A stretch of 64,000 nt of DNA from Streptomyces sp. ST2-7A (GTDB taxonomy: Bacteria; Actinomycetota; Actinomycetes; Streptomycetales; Streptomycetaceae): contig NZ_JAJUWS010000028.1 in the NCBI RefSeq assembly GCF_021390475.1, forward strand, positions 1-64,000, given 5' to 3'. The position numbers and the translations under genes are program-made. Position 1 is the first letter of the stretch. Every line of letters begins with the position of its first letter. Shown here piece by piece: positions 36,981 to 44,726 of this stretch. The notes beneath the pieces were generated by a model. It was not told where the DNA came from, did no database searches, and saw only the letters and a list, made by a program, of their open reading frames with translations.

Positions 36981-37496
36981 TCACCCCGCATCCGGTTCAT
37001 CGGGGGCACAGCCCGGCCCGTGATCCCGAGCGTTGAAGAGCAGTCCGCCGAGAGTGGTGTTCTCGTAGAGCCGGCAGGCGCTTCGCTCCTCCCGGGAGAG
37101 GCCCGAGGTGTCCACTTCTTCCAGAGGTGTGGTCAGCAACAATCGGTCGAGAACCTCGAACCCCACCCACGAGAACGCCCGGGCCCACCACGGCGGATCG
37201 ATGAACCCGGTGTCGAACCACAGCCCGCGCTCCCGGACGAAGGCGATCCAGGGGTGGTGGGCATGGCACAGAACGACGCTCTCCTCCCGATCGTGCAGGA
37301 CCGACGCGATGTGGAACGTACAGGGGTACGTCCGCTCCTCCACCTCCCCCACCGTGCCCTCGGCCAGGCGCGCGGCCTCGTACAGGCCGGTGCGGAAGAG
37401 ACGACGATCGATTTCGGGCAGGGGGCCGTCCCCGGGCCGGAAGAAGCCGGTGGCTCCTCGCGGCAGGACGAACGCCGTCTCCCCGTTCCCACACAT
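36981..37496 (-). CDS. Conserved-looking protein of unknown function
   Basis: A 171-residue protein starting MCGNGETAFVLPRG, with ERTYPCTFHIASVL, VVLCHAHHPWIAFV and AFSWVGFEVLDRLLL segments suggesting a compact alpha/beta fold. Histidines and cysteines cluster in the middle (LCHAHHPW). GAGGAG lies 9 nt upstream of the ATG. It is convergent with the previous gene. No family was recognised. Confidence 0.6.
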   Translation of the reverse strand: MCGNGETAFVLPRGATGFFRPGDGPLPEIDRRLFRTGLYEAARLAEGTVGEVEERTYPCTFHIASVLHDREESVVLCHAHHPWIAFVRERGLWFDTGFIDPPWWARAFSWVGFEVLDRLLLTTPLEEVDTSGLSREERSACRLYENTTLGGLLFNARDHGPGCAPDEPDAG

Positions 37497-37668
37497 GGGG
37501 CCATACTCCTCGCTTCCCACCGGACCACGCCGGTGAATTCTCGGCAGGGTCCGGCGAAGCCCGTGCTCGTCGCGATGAGTAGGGGCCGATGCCGCACACC
37601 TGCTCGGGACACATAGAGTTACGGGTGTGCAACAGCCCGCTTCCCATGTCCACGGGAGAGACCACCTC

Positions 37669-38397
37669 ATGAGTCACCGCCGCGCACGTGCCGCCCTGAT
37701 GGTCCCGATCCTCACCGCCCTGGCCCTGCTCACGGCATGCGGGGGAAGCGCCGGTGGTGACCACGGAACCGATGACAACGCCGGCCCCATCCGGGGCGCC
37801 GACACCCCGGACACCGAGACCGACGACAAGGCCGAGGAAGCCGATGCCCCGGAGGCCACCACCACCGAGGACGAGGACGGCATCGAGCGCCCCGAGATCG
37901 TCCTGCCCGACGACATGGTCAACATCTTCGAGGACACCGAGACCGGCGACCCCGAAAAGGACGCCATCCTCGCGGACCTCCAGCGTCGAACCAATTCCGT
38001 TGACATGGCTGTTTCTCTCGGCGACCCCTACCACGAAGCCATCTCGTTCTACTCATACGGGGACGCCTGGGAGGCGGCGGAGGAGTATGTCCGTTCGGCC
38101 TCCACCAGTGGGGAAGAGGGCCGCACGTGGGCGGGCACGGTCATTTACTACGACTTCGAGGTGACCATCCCCGACCGGGGTGACCCGATGGTGGAGTACT
38201 GCAGCGACCGCACCGACTCGCACACCAAGGATCTGGCCACCGGGGAACTCTTGACCGCGGAGGACGGCTCCCAGCACGTCGGCTCCCAACGACGTGCACG
38301 CGTGTGGGTGCGGGAGAGTGAGAGCCACGCCGGTGTATGGCAGGTGGCCGGAATGGCTGAACCGGACACGGAGGAGGATGCCCGGTGCCAGCGATGA
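37669..38397 (+). CDS. Secreted lipoprotein, acidic
   Basis: A 242-residue lipoprotein with lipobox LLTAC, a Thr/Asp/Glu-rich linker and a C-terminal domain with NTF2/SnoaL-like look (ISFYSYGDAWEAAEEYV, YYDFEVTIPDRGDPMVEYC). GGAGA lies 9 nt upstream of ATG 37669. It overlaps the next gene (ATGA), so the two may act together at the cell surface. Confidence 0.7.
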   Translation: MSHRRARAALMVPILTALALLTACGGSAGGDHGTDDNAGPIRGADTPDTETDDKAEEADAPEATTTEDEDGIERPEIVLPDDMVNIFEDTETGDPEKDAILADLQRRTNSVDMAVSLGDPYHEAISFYSYGDAWEAAEEYVRSASTSGEEGRTWAGTVIYYDFEVTIPDRGDPMVEYCSDRTDSHTKDLATGELLTAEDGSQHVGSQRRARVWVRESESHAGVWQVAGMAEPDTEEDARCQR

Positions 38398-39421
38398 CCG
38401 GGTCAAGCCGATACGCCGTGATGACGTGTGGTGTTCTGGGGTGGCTCCTGGTGTCCGCCGCCGCGGCGTCGGCGGATTGGGGTGCGGGCGGAGATCAGAA
38501 CCACCGTGTGGAGGAGTCTGCGGGCAGCGGGAACAACGAGCTGACCAGCCGCATCACCTACAGCGCCACCCGTGACGGCGGTGAGACCTCGGTGACCCCC
38601 GCCGCCGGGGGAGGCGGTGCGTGGTCGCCCCCGGTGTGCTGGTACGAACCCGTGCCCCACGACTACGCGTTGGAGTGGGCACAAGGTCTTCGGCGCCACT
38701 GGCAGCAACGGGGATCGGACCCCAACGGCACCGGGGCCGACCATCGCGCCCGCTACTTCGACGGAGAGCCGTGGGCGATCGAGGAACTGGCCGAGGAGGA
38801 CGGCTACTTCTACTTCTCCGCCTGGAACCCCGACCGGGTCGGCAGCGCCGGGGAAGGCGGCTGTCACGCCCGCCCCTTCTGGGTCGCCGCCGGCGAGGAG
38901 TCGTCGGAGGCCCTGACCCTCACCCCGGAGATCATGGCCGAGACCGCCTACGACCGGCTGCCGCTGCCCGACACCGACCCCGTGCTGAATCCCGACGGCC
39001 CGCAGGTGGTCAACCTGCCCACCTGGCTGTGGCAGGAGACGGCGGAAACCGGCACCGTGTCGGTGACCGCCACGTTGGAGTCACCGGCCTGGCAGGTGAC
39101 GGTCACGGCGGTGCCCTCCTCGCTGTCCGTCGATCCGGGAACGACGGACGCGGTCACCCACCCGGCCAACGGCCGGTGCACCACCGGCACCGCCGACACG
39201 CTCGGCGTCCCCTACACCCCCGGCCGGACCGGTGAGGAACCGCCGTGCGGTGCCACCTACCTGCGCTCGGGAGACTACGAACTCGACGCCTCGCTCACCT
39301 GGACGGTCACCTGGACCGGCACCGGAACCCCCGAACCCCCGAACCCCGGGAGCTCCCCGCCGCCACGGTCCGGGGCACACTGCCGGTCACCGTGCAGGAG
39401 GTCCAAGCCGTCGTCCGGTAA
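38394..39421 (+). pseudogene. Secreted protein of unknown function, frameshifted near its end
   Basis: The ATG overlaps the upstream lipoprotein stop (ATGA). The protein has a signal peptide (WLLVSAAAASA), an acidic middle and a long beta-rich C-terminal region (VSVTATLESPAWQVTVTAVP, DYELDASLTWTVTWTGTG). Past the C-rich stretch 39325-39350 the frame yields low-complexity sequence, but shifting by one base gives ELPAATVRGTLPVTVQEVQ ending at TAA 39419, which continues the beta-strand pattern. A one-base loss in a C-run (sequencing error or real mutation) explains this. Unshifted, the reading would run on to about 39605. Confidence 0.72.
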
Positions 39422-39645
39422 CGGATCCCGGCCCACCGATCGGGGCGGGGCCGACCGAAGTCGGGAGGCGGTGAGCCGTCCCGCCTCCCGGCCCTCTCGG
39501 TACCCGGCCGGCCGTCGCCGGGAAGAGGTCACCCCCTCGCCGGGGAGACCCGGTGGTCGGGGTCGTCGAGCCACACGGTGTGCGACCCGTCCGCCGAGAC
39601 GGTGAGCCCGAAGCGGTCGAAGCCGGGGCGGCCCCGGTGGTCCCA

Positions 39646-40704
39646 CTACCGCCACGCGCCCTCCAGTTCGTCCCACAACCGTCGCGGGCCGTACTGCACG
39701 ATGGGGTACCCGGCGGCGGGTTCGTCGTAACCGATCACGGCCCGGCTCGTGGCACCGGTGTCGTACAGCCACAGCCGGTAGGTTCCGGCACCCGTCCGCT
39801 CGATGCGGCAGAACAGGTCCGGCACCCGGACGCCGATGACGAACATGTGGAGCCAGCCGCCCACCTCCTCCGGGGAGAGCGCGGTCGTGCCCCGCTCCCC
39901 CTCTCCCGGGGCACCGGGGAAGGCGTCGGGGGGCGGCAGGTTCCGGCGTTGGTCACGCAGCCGCATGAACGCCGACGATCCGACGAAGCGTCCGGAGGCC
40001 GATCCGTCCCCCGCCACCGCGAGCCGGACCACGGCCTCGCCCCCGTACGTCGGCCCCCACGGGGTGACGATCACCCCGCCCGGTCGGGTCTGGCGCAGCC
40101 AGGCCGGCGGCACCCGGCCGGCCGAGCAGGTGGCGATCACCCTGTCGTACGGGGCGCCGGGCGGGTACCCCTCGGCGCCGTCGCCGACGACGGTCGTCGG
40201 GGTGTGGCCGGCGGCGTGGAGACGTTGCCGGGCGTCCACGGCGGTCTCCTCGTCCACCTCGACGGTCACCACGTTGCCGGAACCGAGGCGGGCGGAGAGC
40301 AGCGCGGCGTTCCACCCCGTGCCCGTCCCGATCTCCAACGCCCTTTCGCCGTCGAGCGGTTCGAGGGCTGCCAACATGGTGAACACCATGGTCGGCATGG
40401 AGTTCGAGCAGGAGGGGGTGCGTCCCTTCCCCGGCCCGGTGTAGGTGCCGTCGTCCCACTGGGTGGCGATGGGGGCGTCGCGGTGGACGGCCTCCCACCA
40501 CGCCTCCGGCTCCTCGGAGCGGATCACGCGCCGGCGCGGCCGGTTCATCCCCGCACGCCCCGGCCAGATGACGTCGGGGACGAAGAGATGCCGGGGCACC
40601 GCGTCGTAGGCGGGAACCCACTCGGGGGTCAGCGCCCCCTTGTCGATGAGGGCGGAGGCCAGCCACCGGTGACCGGCCTCCGCGTCGTGCGTCGTCGTCT
40701 CCAT
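39646..40704 (-). CDS. PIMT/PCMT-family O-methyltransferase, candidate RiPP aspartimide-forming enzyme
   Basis: The 352-residue protein belongs to the protein-L-isoaspartate O-methyltransferase family. The SAM motif ALEIGTGTGWNAALLSARLG, then VTVEVDEE and PYDRVIATCSAG are clear, and the SNSMPTMVFTMLAAL loop is kept. An extension beyond the roughly 210-residue repair enzyme is typical of RiPP methyltransferases. Its start is 3 nt after the stop of a 45-residue peptide gene, so coupled translation is likely. In RiPP pathways such enzymes methylate Asp, which collapses to aspartimide. No other maturase is adjacent, which points to imiditide rather than lanthipeptide or graspetide. Confidence 0.82.
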   Translation of the reverse strand: METTTHDAEAGHRWLASALIDKGALTPEWVPAYDAVPRHLFVPDVIWPGRAGMNRPRRRVIRSEEPEAWWEAVHRDAPIATQWDDGTYTGPGKGRTPSCSNSMPTMVFTMLAALEPLDGERALEIGTGTGWNAALLSARLGSGNVVTVEVDEETAVDARQRLHAAGHTPTTVVGDGAEGYPPGAPYDRVIATCSAGRVPPAWLRQTRPGGVIVTPWGPTYGGEAVVRLAVAGDGSASGRFVGSSAFMRLRDQRRNLPPPDAFPGAPGEGERGTTALSPEEVGGWLHMFVIGVRVPDLFCRIERTGAGTYRLWLYDTGATSRAVIGYDEPAAGYPIVQYGPRRLWDELEGAWR

Positions 40705-40707
40705 CGA

Positions 40708-40845
40708 TCAGCGACCGTCCGCCGGGCCCTGACCGTCGTTGGTGTTGCCGCCCTCGTCGGAACCACCGCCACCGTGCTTGTTGCCACTGTCGCTGTCGTC
40801 CTGCGGGTTGCCGTCGGTCTTGGGGGTGATCCACTGCGGGTTCAT
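40708..40845 (-). CDS. Candidate RiPP precursor peptide (imiditide-type)
   Basis: A 45-residue hydrophilic peptide starting MNPQWITPKTDG with AAGGAG 7 nt upstream of its ATG. It is rich in Gly, Asp, Asn and Ser and contains three Asp-Gly pairs (residues 11-12, 37-38 and 43-44), the sequence context most prone to aspartimide. It has no Cys or double-glycine leader. It sits directly before the methyltransferase gene. I infer, but cannot prove, that it is the substrate. Confidence 0.72.
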   Translation of the reverse strand: MNPQWITPKTDGNPQDDSDSGNKHGGGGSDEGGNTNDGQGPADGR

Positions 40846-40937
40846 GTCGGAACTCCTTGTGCCGAGGGGTGCTTTTCGGGATGCGGGGTGATCGGTCCGG
40901 GGCGGTGGTGACCGACCGGTTCTGGGTCGTGCGCCTG

Positions 40938-41213
40938 TCACCGGGCGATGAGCCAGGCCGTCGCGAGCAGGAAGCCCATACCGAAGCCGACGGTGAGAGC
41001 GAGTGGTTGACCCAGCCGGGCGAGGAGGACTCCTCGCAGTTGCCCGACCATCCGAAGGGTCCGCCTGCCCGGGGGCGCGGCATGGGCGGGGCCGGGCCGT
41101 CCTCCGGCCCTCGCCGGAAAGGTCAGCCGGTGACCGGCGGGGGCCGGGCTCGGCCGTCGGGGCCGGGGATCGAACGCGTACGGCACCCGGGTTCGGTACC
41201 CGGGCTCATCCAT
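40938..41213 (-). CDS. Small membrane protein of unknown function
   Basis: A 91-residue protein: basic Pro/Arg-rich first part and one membrane helix at the C-terminus (LALTVGFGMGFLLATAWLI). ATG 41213 overlaps the end of the upstream small gene by 8 nt. It lies 92 nt upstream of the peptide gene in the same operon; an anchoring or export role is only a guess. Confidence 0.55.
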   Translation of the reverse strand: MDEPGYRTRVPYAFDPRPRRPSPAPAGHRLTFPARAGGRPGPAHAAPPGRRTLRMVGQLRGVLLARLGQPLALTVGFGMGFLLATAWLIAR

Positions 41214-41454
41214 GGCAGCCACCCGTCATGTCTCCGGTGGAGTGGTGAGCGACGGGGACCGGGGGCACCGACGCCGGCGGGCGAACGTCCTCCGGCCGCG
41301 CGTCCCACTCCCGCCCGCCACCTTCCGGCCGGAGCTGCACGTACGGCCCCACGTGCCCCATGACGATCCCCACCCGCTTCCGGCGGACGTCATGGACGAT
41401 CGTCCCCGGGGCGGGAAAGAGAAGCGTATCCTTTTCAGTACGGCGAGTAATCAT
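41206..41454 (-). CDS. Small protein of unknown function in the RiPP-like operon
   Basis: An 82-residue protein with a compact strand-rich core (PGTIVHDVRRKRVGIVMGHV, PYVQLRPEGGGREW). The ATG has no clear ribosome site and may be leaderless. Similar small proteins accompany XRE regulator pairs in actinomycetes (recollection). It is the first gene of the minus-strand operon, divergent from the XRE gene. Confidence 0.6.
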   Translation of the reverse strand: MITRRTEKDTLLFPAPGTIVHDVRRKRVGIVMGHVGPYVQLRPEGGGREWDARPEDVRPPASVPPVPVAHHSTGDMTGGCHG

Positions 41455-41487
41455 GACGACGAGGGTGCCGTACCGGAATTTCGAGCG

Positions 41488-41519
41488 TTACCCCACCATG
41501 GGTCACCCATGGTGGGTAA
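41488..41519. promoter_or_regulatory. Long palindromic operator before the XRE gene
   Basis: ACCATGGGTCACCCATGGT (41495-41513) is a perfect 19-bp palindrome. With TTACCC arms on either side the inverted repeat spans 41488-41519, with one extra C. It lies in the divergent promoter region, 40 bp before the likely XRE start, and is a good autoregulation operator. Confidence 0.7.
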
Positions 41520-41558
41520 ACCGAACGAGTGAAGCGCGATGACCTCGGGGGAAGTGAC

Positions 41559-42827
41559 GTGAGAACATCGGCCGCCGTCCCTCCACACCTGTTGAAACGG
41601 GATGACGTGCGGGAAGCCATTGCCACGCAGGATTTCGGGAGGCTGTTCTTCCTCCTCCGCAAGTGGGCGGGCGTCAGCTTCAACCAGATTGCGGAGGCGT
41701 GCGACATCAAATCCTCCCGCGTCTGCCAACTGGCACGCGGAGAAGGGACGATCTCAACACTGTCGAAGATCGAACACATCGCCGACGTCCTACGCATTCC
41801 CGGCCACATGCTGCGGCTCGCCCCTCGCCCCTGGGAGACGGGGACAGCCTCGGAGACGAGCCCGGGAGCCCGGCCCTCCTCCCTGCCACGGTTGACGGGA
41901 ACGGACGACACTCCCGTCGGGGATGATTACGTCCGCGCGATCCGGGAGACCTCGCGTCGGTTGGTCCTCCTGGACAACGAACTCAACGGCCTCCCCATCG
42001 CCGACATGGCCACCCGCGCCTTCAAAGCGGTCCATCGACGCCTCGGGCAGGGCGACTACGAAGCACGGCACGAACGGGATATCCGCTCGGCCGCCGCCGA
42101 GTTGGCGGAGATCGCGGGATGGGCCCTGTTCAACGCGGAGAACCTCGCCGCCGCCCGTCGGTTCAACCAGGAAGCGTTGTTCCTCGCGCGACTGGCCGGG
42201 GATGGTTCGATCGAACTCCTCATCCTCCAGAACATGGGCATGGTCTCGGGGTGGGTGGGACGTCACCGCGAGGAACTGGCCATCGCTCGTTCCGTGTTGG
42301 AGTCCCGCGAGTTGCCCCCACGGGTGGAGGCGATCTTCCGGGCCAGGGAAGGCCAGGGCCTGGCGGGGACGGGACGCCACGAGGAAGCCGTTCGAAACTT
42401 TCTGCGGGCCCGTTCGCTGCTGCAGGACGATCCCCCCGACGTGGCCCCACCCTGGTCATGGTGGATCTCGGAGGACGAACTCGACCGGCAGGAGGGTCGT
42501 TCTCTTCAGGAATCGGGACGGTGGGAAAAAGCCGTTCCCCTTCTGCAACGCGCCACCCACGAACCGAGCGGCGAGCCGGTGGGTTACCGGAACGTCGCCG
42601 CTGTTCGACTGCTTGCCTGCTTCCTCGAATTGAGGGCGTGGCGTGAGGCGGAGGAGGTCGCGAACTTCCTCGCCCCCGCCACCGGGGAGACGGCCTCCAC
42701 CATCACCCTGAGCTTGCTGGAGGCCACCGTTCGGCGGGGAAGGGCCGTTCCGGGCGCTCCCCCGGCGCTCCGGGAATCACTGGATCGTGTCGCCGATGCC
42801 CTCGGCGAGGACCCCTACGTCCTCTGA
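41559..42827 (+). CDS. XRE-family regulator with TPR-like sensor domain
   Basis: The roughly 422-residue protein has an N-terminal XRE helix-turn-helix (AGVSFNQIAEACDIKSSRVC, then QLARGEGTISTLSKIEHIAD) and a long helical C-terminal part with TPR-like repeats (AAARRFNQEALFLARLAGDG, AVRNFLRARSLLQ). GTG 41559 follows GGGGGAAG; GTG 41529 is an alternative with a poor ribosome site. It is divergent from the RiPP-like operon and likely regulates it and itself through the palindrome between them. Confidence 0.84.
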   Translation: MRTSAAVPPHLLKRDDVREAIATQDFGRLFFLLRKWAGVSFNQIAEACDIKSSRVCQLARGEGTISTLSKIEHIADVLRIPGHMLRLAPRPWETGTASETSPGARPSSLPRLTGTDDTPVGDDYVRAIRETSRRLVLLDNELNGLPIADMATRAFKAVHRRLGQGDYEARHERDIRSAAAELAEIAGWALFNAENLAAARRFNQEALFLARLAGDGSIELLILQNMGMVSGWVGRHREELAIARSVLESRELPPRVEAIFRAREGQGLAGTGRHEEAVRNFLRARSLLQDDPPDVAPPWSWWISEDELDRQEGRSLQESGRWEKAVPLLQRATHEPSGEPVGYRNVAAVRLLACFLELRAWREAEEVANFLAPATGETASTITLSLLEATVRRGRAVPGAPPALRESLDRVADALGEDPYVL

Positions 42828-42852
42828 CCGGCCCGGACCAGATCATCCCCTC

Positions 42853-43431
42853 GGGACCATCCCCGCGTGCGCGGGGAGCAGCTCACCGGCGAACGCAGGT
42901 ACGTCGGGCCGCAGGGACCATCCCCGCGTGCGCGGGGAGCAGCGTCCGCCCGGCCGCGGACAGCCTCGCGTCGGGGGACCATCCCCGCGTGCGCGGGGAG
43001 CAGACCTCGGTCGGCGCGTTGGTCCGGTCATAGGCGGGACCATCCCCGCGTGCGCGGGGAGCAGGTCCGCACCTTGAACATGGCCGTGCCGGACTTGGGA
43101 CCATCCCCGCGTGCGCGGGGAGCAGAGGGATCGCACCGCCGCAGCGGCGTTGTTGCGGGGACCATCCCCGCGTGCGCGGGGAGCAGCGGTGGAGTGGCCG
43201 TGGTGGGTGCGGAATCCGCGGGACCATCCCCGCGTGCGCGGGGAGCAGCGGGACTTCTCGCAGTAGTTGCGCACGTCCGCGGGACCATCCCCGCGTGCGC
43301 GGGGAGCAGGCGGGCACCGGCCACAGAGCCTCCGCGACGCCGGGACCATCCCCGCGTGCGCGGGGAGCAGACTACGGAGAGGAAGTGTGCACGCCTCATG
43401 TTGGGACCATCCCCGCGTGCGCGGGGAGCAG
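42853..43431 (-). CRISPR. Type I-E CRISPR array, 10 repeats and 9 spacers
   Basis: Ten identical 29-bp repeats start at 42853, 42914, 42975, 43036, 43097, 43158, 43220, 43281, 43342 and 43403. On the plus strand each begins GGGACCATCCCC and ends CGGGGAGCAG, with a CCCCGCG/CGCGGGG stem. Spacers are 32 nt except one of 33 nt (43187-43219). Read on the minus strand the repeat fits the E. coli-like I-E orientation, so transcription runs from 43431 to 42853, with the leader on the high-coordinate side facing the cas genes. All spacers appear unique. Confidence 0.98.
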
Positions 43432-43544
43432 AGTAACTGACCTGGGAGTTTACCCGGCGGAGTGGGCCATTTTTGCAAGGAGTGGAGATTCGGACATTTC
43501 GACCTGATGGGTCACGGGGTCTCCCTCCCGGCAGTGGGGTCGTT
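43432..43544 (-). promoter_or_regulatory. CRISPR leader
   Basis: This 113-bp stretch between the array and vapC is clearly lower in GC than the rest, with a TTTTTGC tract (43469-43475). It borders the first repeat on the transcribed side and should hold the crRNA promoter and the integration site for new spacers. Confidence 0.75.
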
Positions 43545-43940
43545 TCAGCGACGTATGAGGCGGGTGGGGCAGCGGACGCCCGGGATGTTGACGAGTCGGC
43601 GGTCCATGGTGAGCAGGGGGACTCCCAGCGTCTCGGCCAGGGCGATGTGGCAGGCGTCCGGCGGGGCCAGGTGCGGGTCGAGTTCCCTGATCCGTGGGAG
43701 GAGCGGAGCCGGGTCGTAGCAACGGAGGTTGAGGCGGGAAAGGAGCGTGAGGGCACGGTCCGCGCTGGTCGGCGGGAGGTGGTGCCGGCGCGTCAGGGCA
43801 CTCAGTACCGAGGCGCAGTCGAGTTCGATGCCCCGCACGACGGCCGGGATCTCCCTGGTGAGCAGAGCTCGGAGGCGTTCGGCAGCGATGTCCCCGCCCA
43901 CCAGGAATCCGACCAGCGCCGAGGTGTCCGTGACGATCAC
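43545..43940 (-). CDS. vapC: VapC-type PIN-domain toxin
   Basis: The 131-residue PIN ribonuclease has the acidic residues expected: Asp in VTDTSALV, Glu in GIELDCASV, Asp in PPDACHIALAE and Asp in LTMDRRLV. VapC toxins cut tRNA or rRNA. The GTG overlaps the antitoxin stop (GTGA). The stop codon lies 113 bp from the CRISPR leader-repeat junction, so readthrough from this pair could enter the array. Confidence 0.88.
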   Translation of the reverse strand: MIVTDTSALVGFLVGGDIAAERLRALLTREIPAVVRGIELDCASVLSALTRRHHLPPTSADRALTLLSRLNLRCYDPAPLLPRIRELDPHLAPPDACHIALAETLGVPLLTMDRRLVNIPGVRCPTRLIRR

Positions 43941-44191
43941 AGCCGTGTCCGTTCCCGCTCGCGGGGTTCGCGGACCTCGGCGACCGCGTTGACCACCCGA
44001 TGGTTGGCGAGGGCGGAACGGGCCGCGATGGCGGAGGCCCGTTCGGCGGCTTCCTCCCCCGTGAGCAGGGAGGCTTCTCGTTCCAGGATGCGGCGCACGT
44101 ACTCCTGGAGCGATTGTCCGGCCCGCGCGGCCCTGATTTTCAGGATGTCGGCGGTCTCCTCGGGGAGTTCGCGGAGATGCAGGATGGCCAT
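43937..44191 (-). CDS. vapB: VapB/FitA-type ribbon-helix-helix antitoxin
   Basis: The 84-residue antitoxin has a strand plus two helices typical of FitA-like RHH proteins (MAILHLRELPEETADILKI, SLQEYVRRILEREA) and a toxin-binding tail. Its ATG lies inside one copy of a palindrome repeated upstream, so it probably represses its own operon. It sits between cas2 and the CRISPR leader. Confidence 0.86.
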   Translation of the reverse strand: MAILHLRELPEETADILKIRAARAGQSLQEYVRRILEREASLLTGEEAAERASAIAARSALANHRVVNAVAEVREPRERERTRL

Positions 44192-44208
44192 GCAAGCACG
44201 GTGCTTTC
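44192..44208. promoter_or_regulatory. VapBC operator copy at the vapB start
   Basis: GCAAGCACGGTGCTTTC is the 17-bp inverted repeat with one mismatch. It starts directly upstream of the vapB start codon. Confidence 0.7.
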
Positions 44209-44321
44209 CGTGAAGGGGCTCGGATGGTCGGTGAAGTGGGGCGGAGCCCCCGGGGCGAGTGGGTGGGGTGACCGGGAAGGGTCGGTGACCCGTCCCGTTC
44301 GGGCGCCCGGGCCCGCGCCGC

Positions 44322-44338
44322 GCAAGCACGGTGCTTGC
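44322..44338. promoter_or_regulatory. VapBC operator copy upstream
   Basis: GCAAGCACGGTGCTTGC is a perfect 17-bp palindrome, 130 bp from the first copy and 41 bp past the cas2 stop. Two spaced sites suit looping or cooperative binding by VapBC. Confidence 0.75.
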
Positions 44339-44378
44339 ACGAGACGGGTGGGCGGTCGGTCCGAACGGGACGGCTGGG

Positions 44379-44726
44379 TCAGCGGCGTCCGAAGCGGCGG
44401 CGTTTGGACGCCTTGCTCCAGCCCTTGGTGGGGGTGGTCGTGGCCGTTGGTGGCTTGTCCGGTCGCCGCAACAGGGTCAGACCCTCGTGGTCCACGGGGT
44501 GCCAGTGGTGGTCGTGGGTCTCGAAGGCGAAGCCCTGTTCGGTGTTGGTGCCGTACGCGAGGAGGGCTCGCCCCTGGTTCGCGTATTCGCGCACCTCGTT
44601 CCAGAGGATCTCGCGGATGCGGGCGGAGGGGTGGCCGATGAAGACGCCCGGCGATACCTCCGTCAGCCATCGGGTCAGGAACCCGCGTAATCCGGTGGGG
44701 CACTTGGTGAGAACGATGACGGTCAC
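44379..44726 (-). CDS. cas2: CRISPR-associated endonuclease Cas2e
   Basis: The 115-residue Cas2 (MTVIVLTKCPTGLRGFLTRW) joins Cas1 in the spacer-integration complex. The core is I-E type (TYGTNTEQGF-like AYGTNTEQGFAFETH). The C-terminal tail is Lys/Arg-rich (KGWSKASKRRRFGRR). GTG overlaps the cas1 stop (GTGA). Confidence 0.93.
   Translation of the reverse strand: MTVIVLTKCPTGLRGFLTRWLTEVSPGVFIGHPSARIREILWNEVREYANQGRALLAYGTNTEQGFAFETHDHHWHPVDHEGLTLLRRPDKPPTATTTPTKGWSKASKRRRFGRR

Noticed and set aside
39646..40704. Ordinary protein-repair isoaspartyl methyltransferase
   Set aside because: The adjacent peptide gene, the extra length and the operon context favour a RiPP enzyme, though the repair role is not strictly excluded.
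42867..43436. Open frames giving a repetitive Arg/Pro/Gly peptide
   Set aside because: They are translations of the CRISPR repeats and spacers.
43545..44191. RNA-type CreTA module beside CRISPR
   Set aside because: The region encodes a clear PIN-domain protein and an RHH antitoxin, so it is a protein-based pair.
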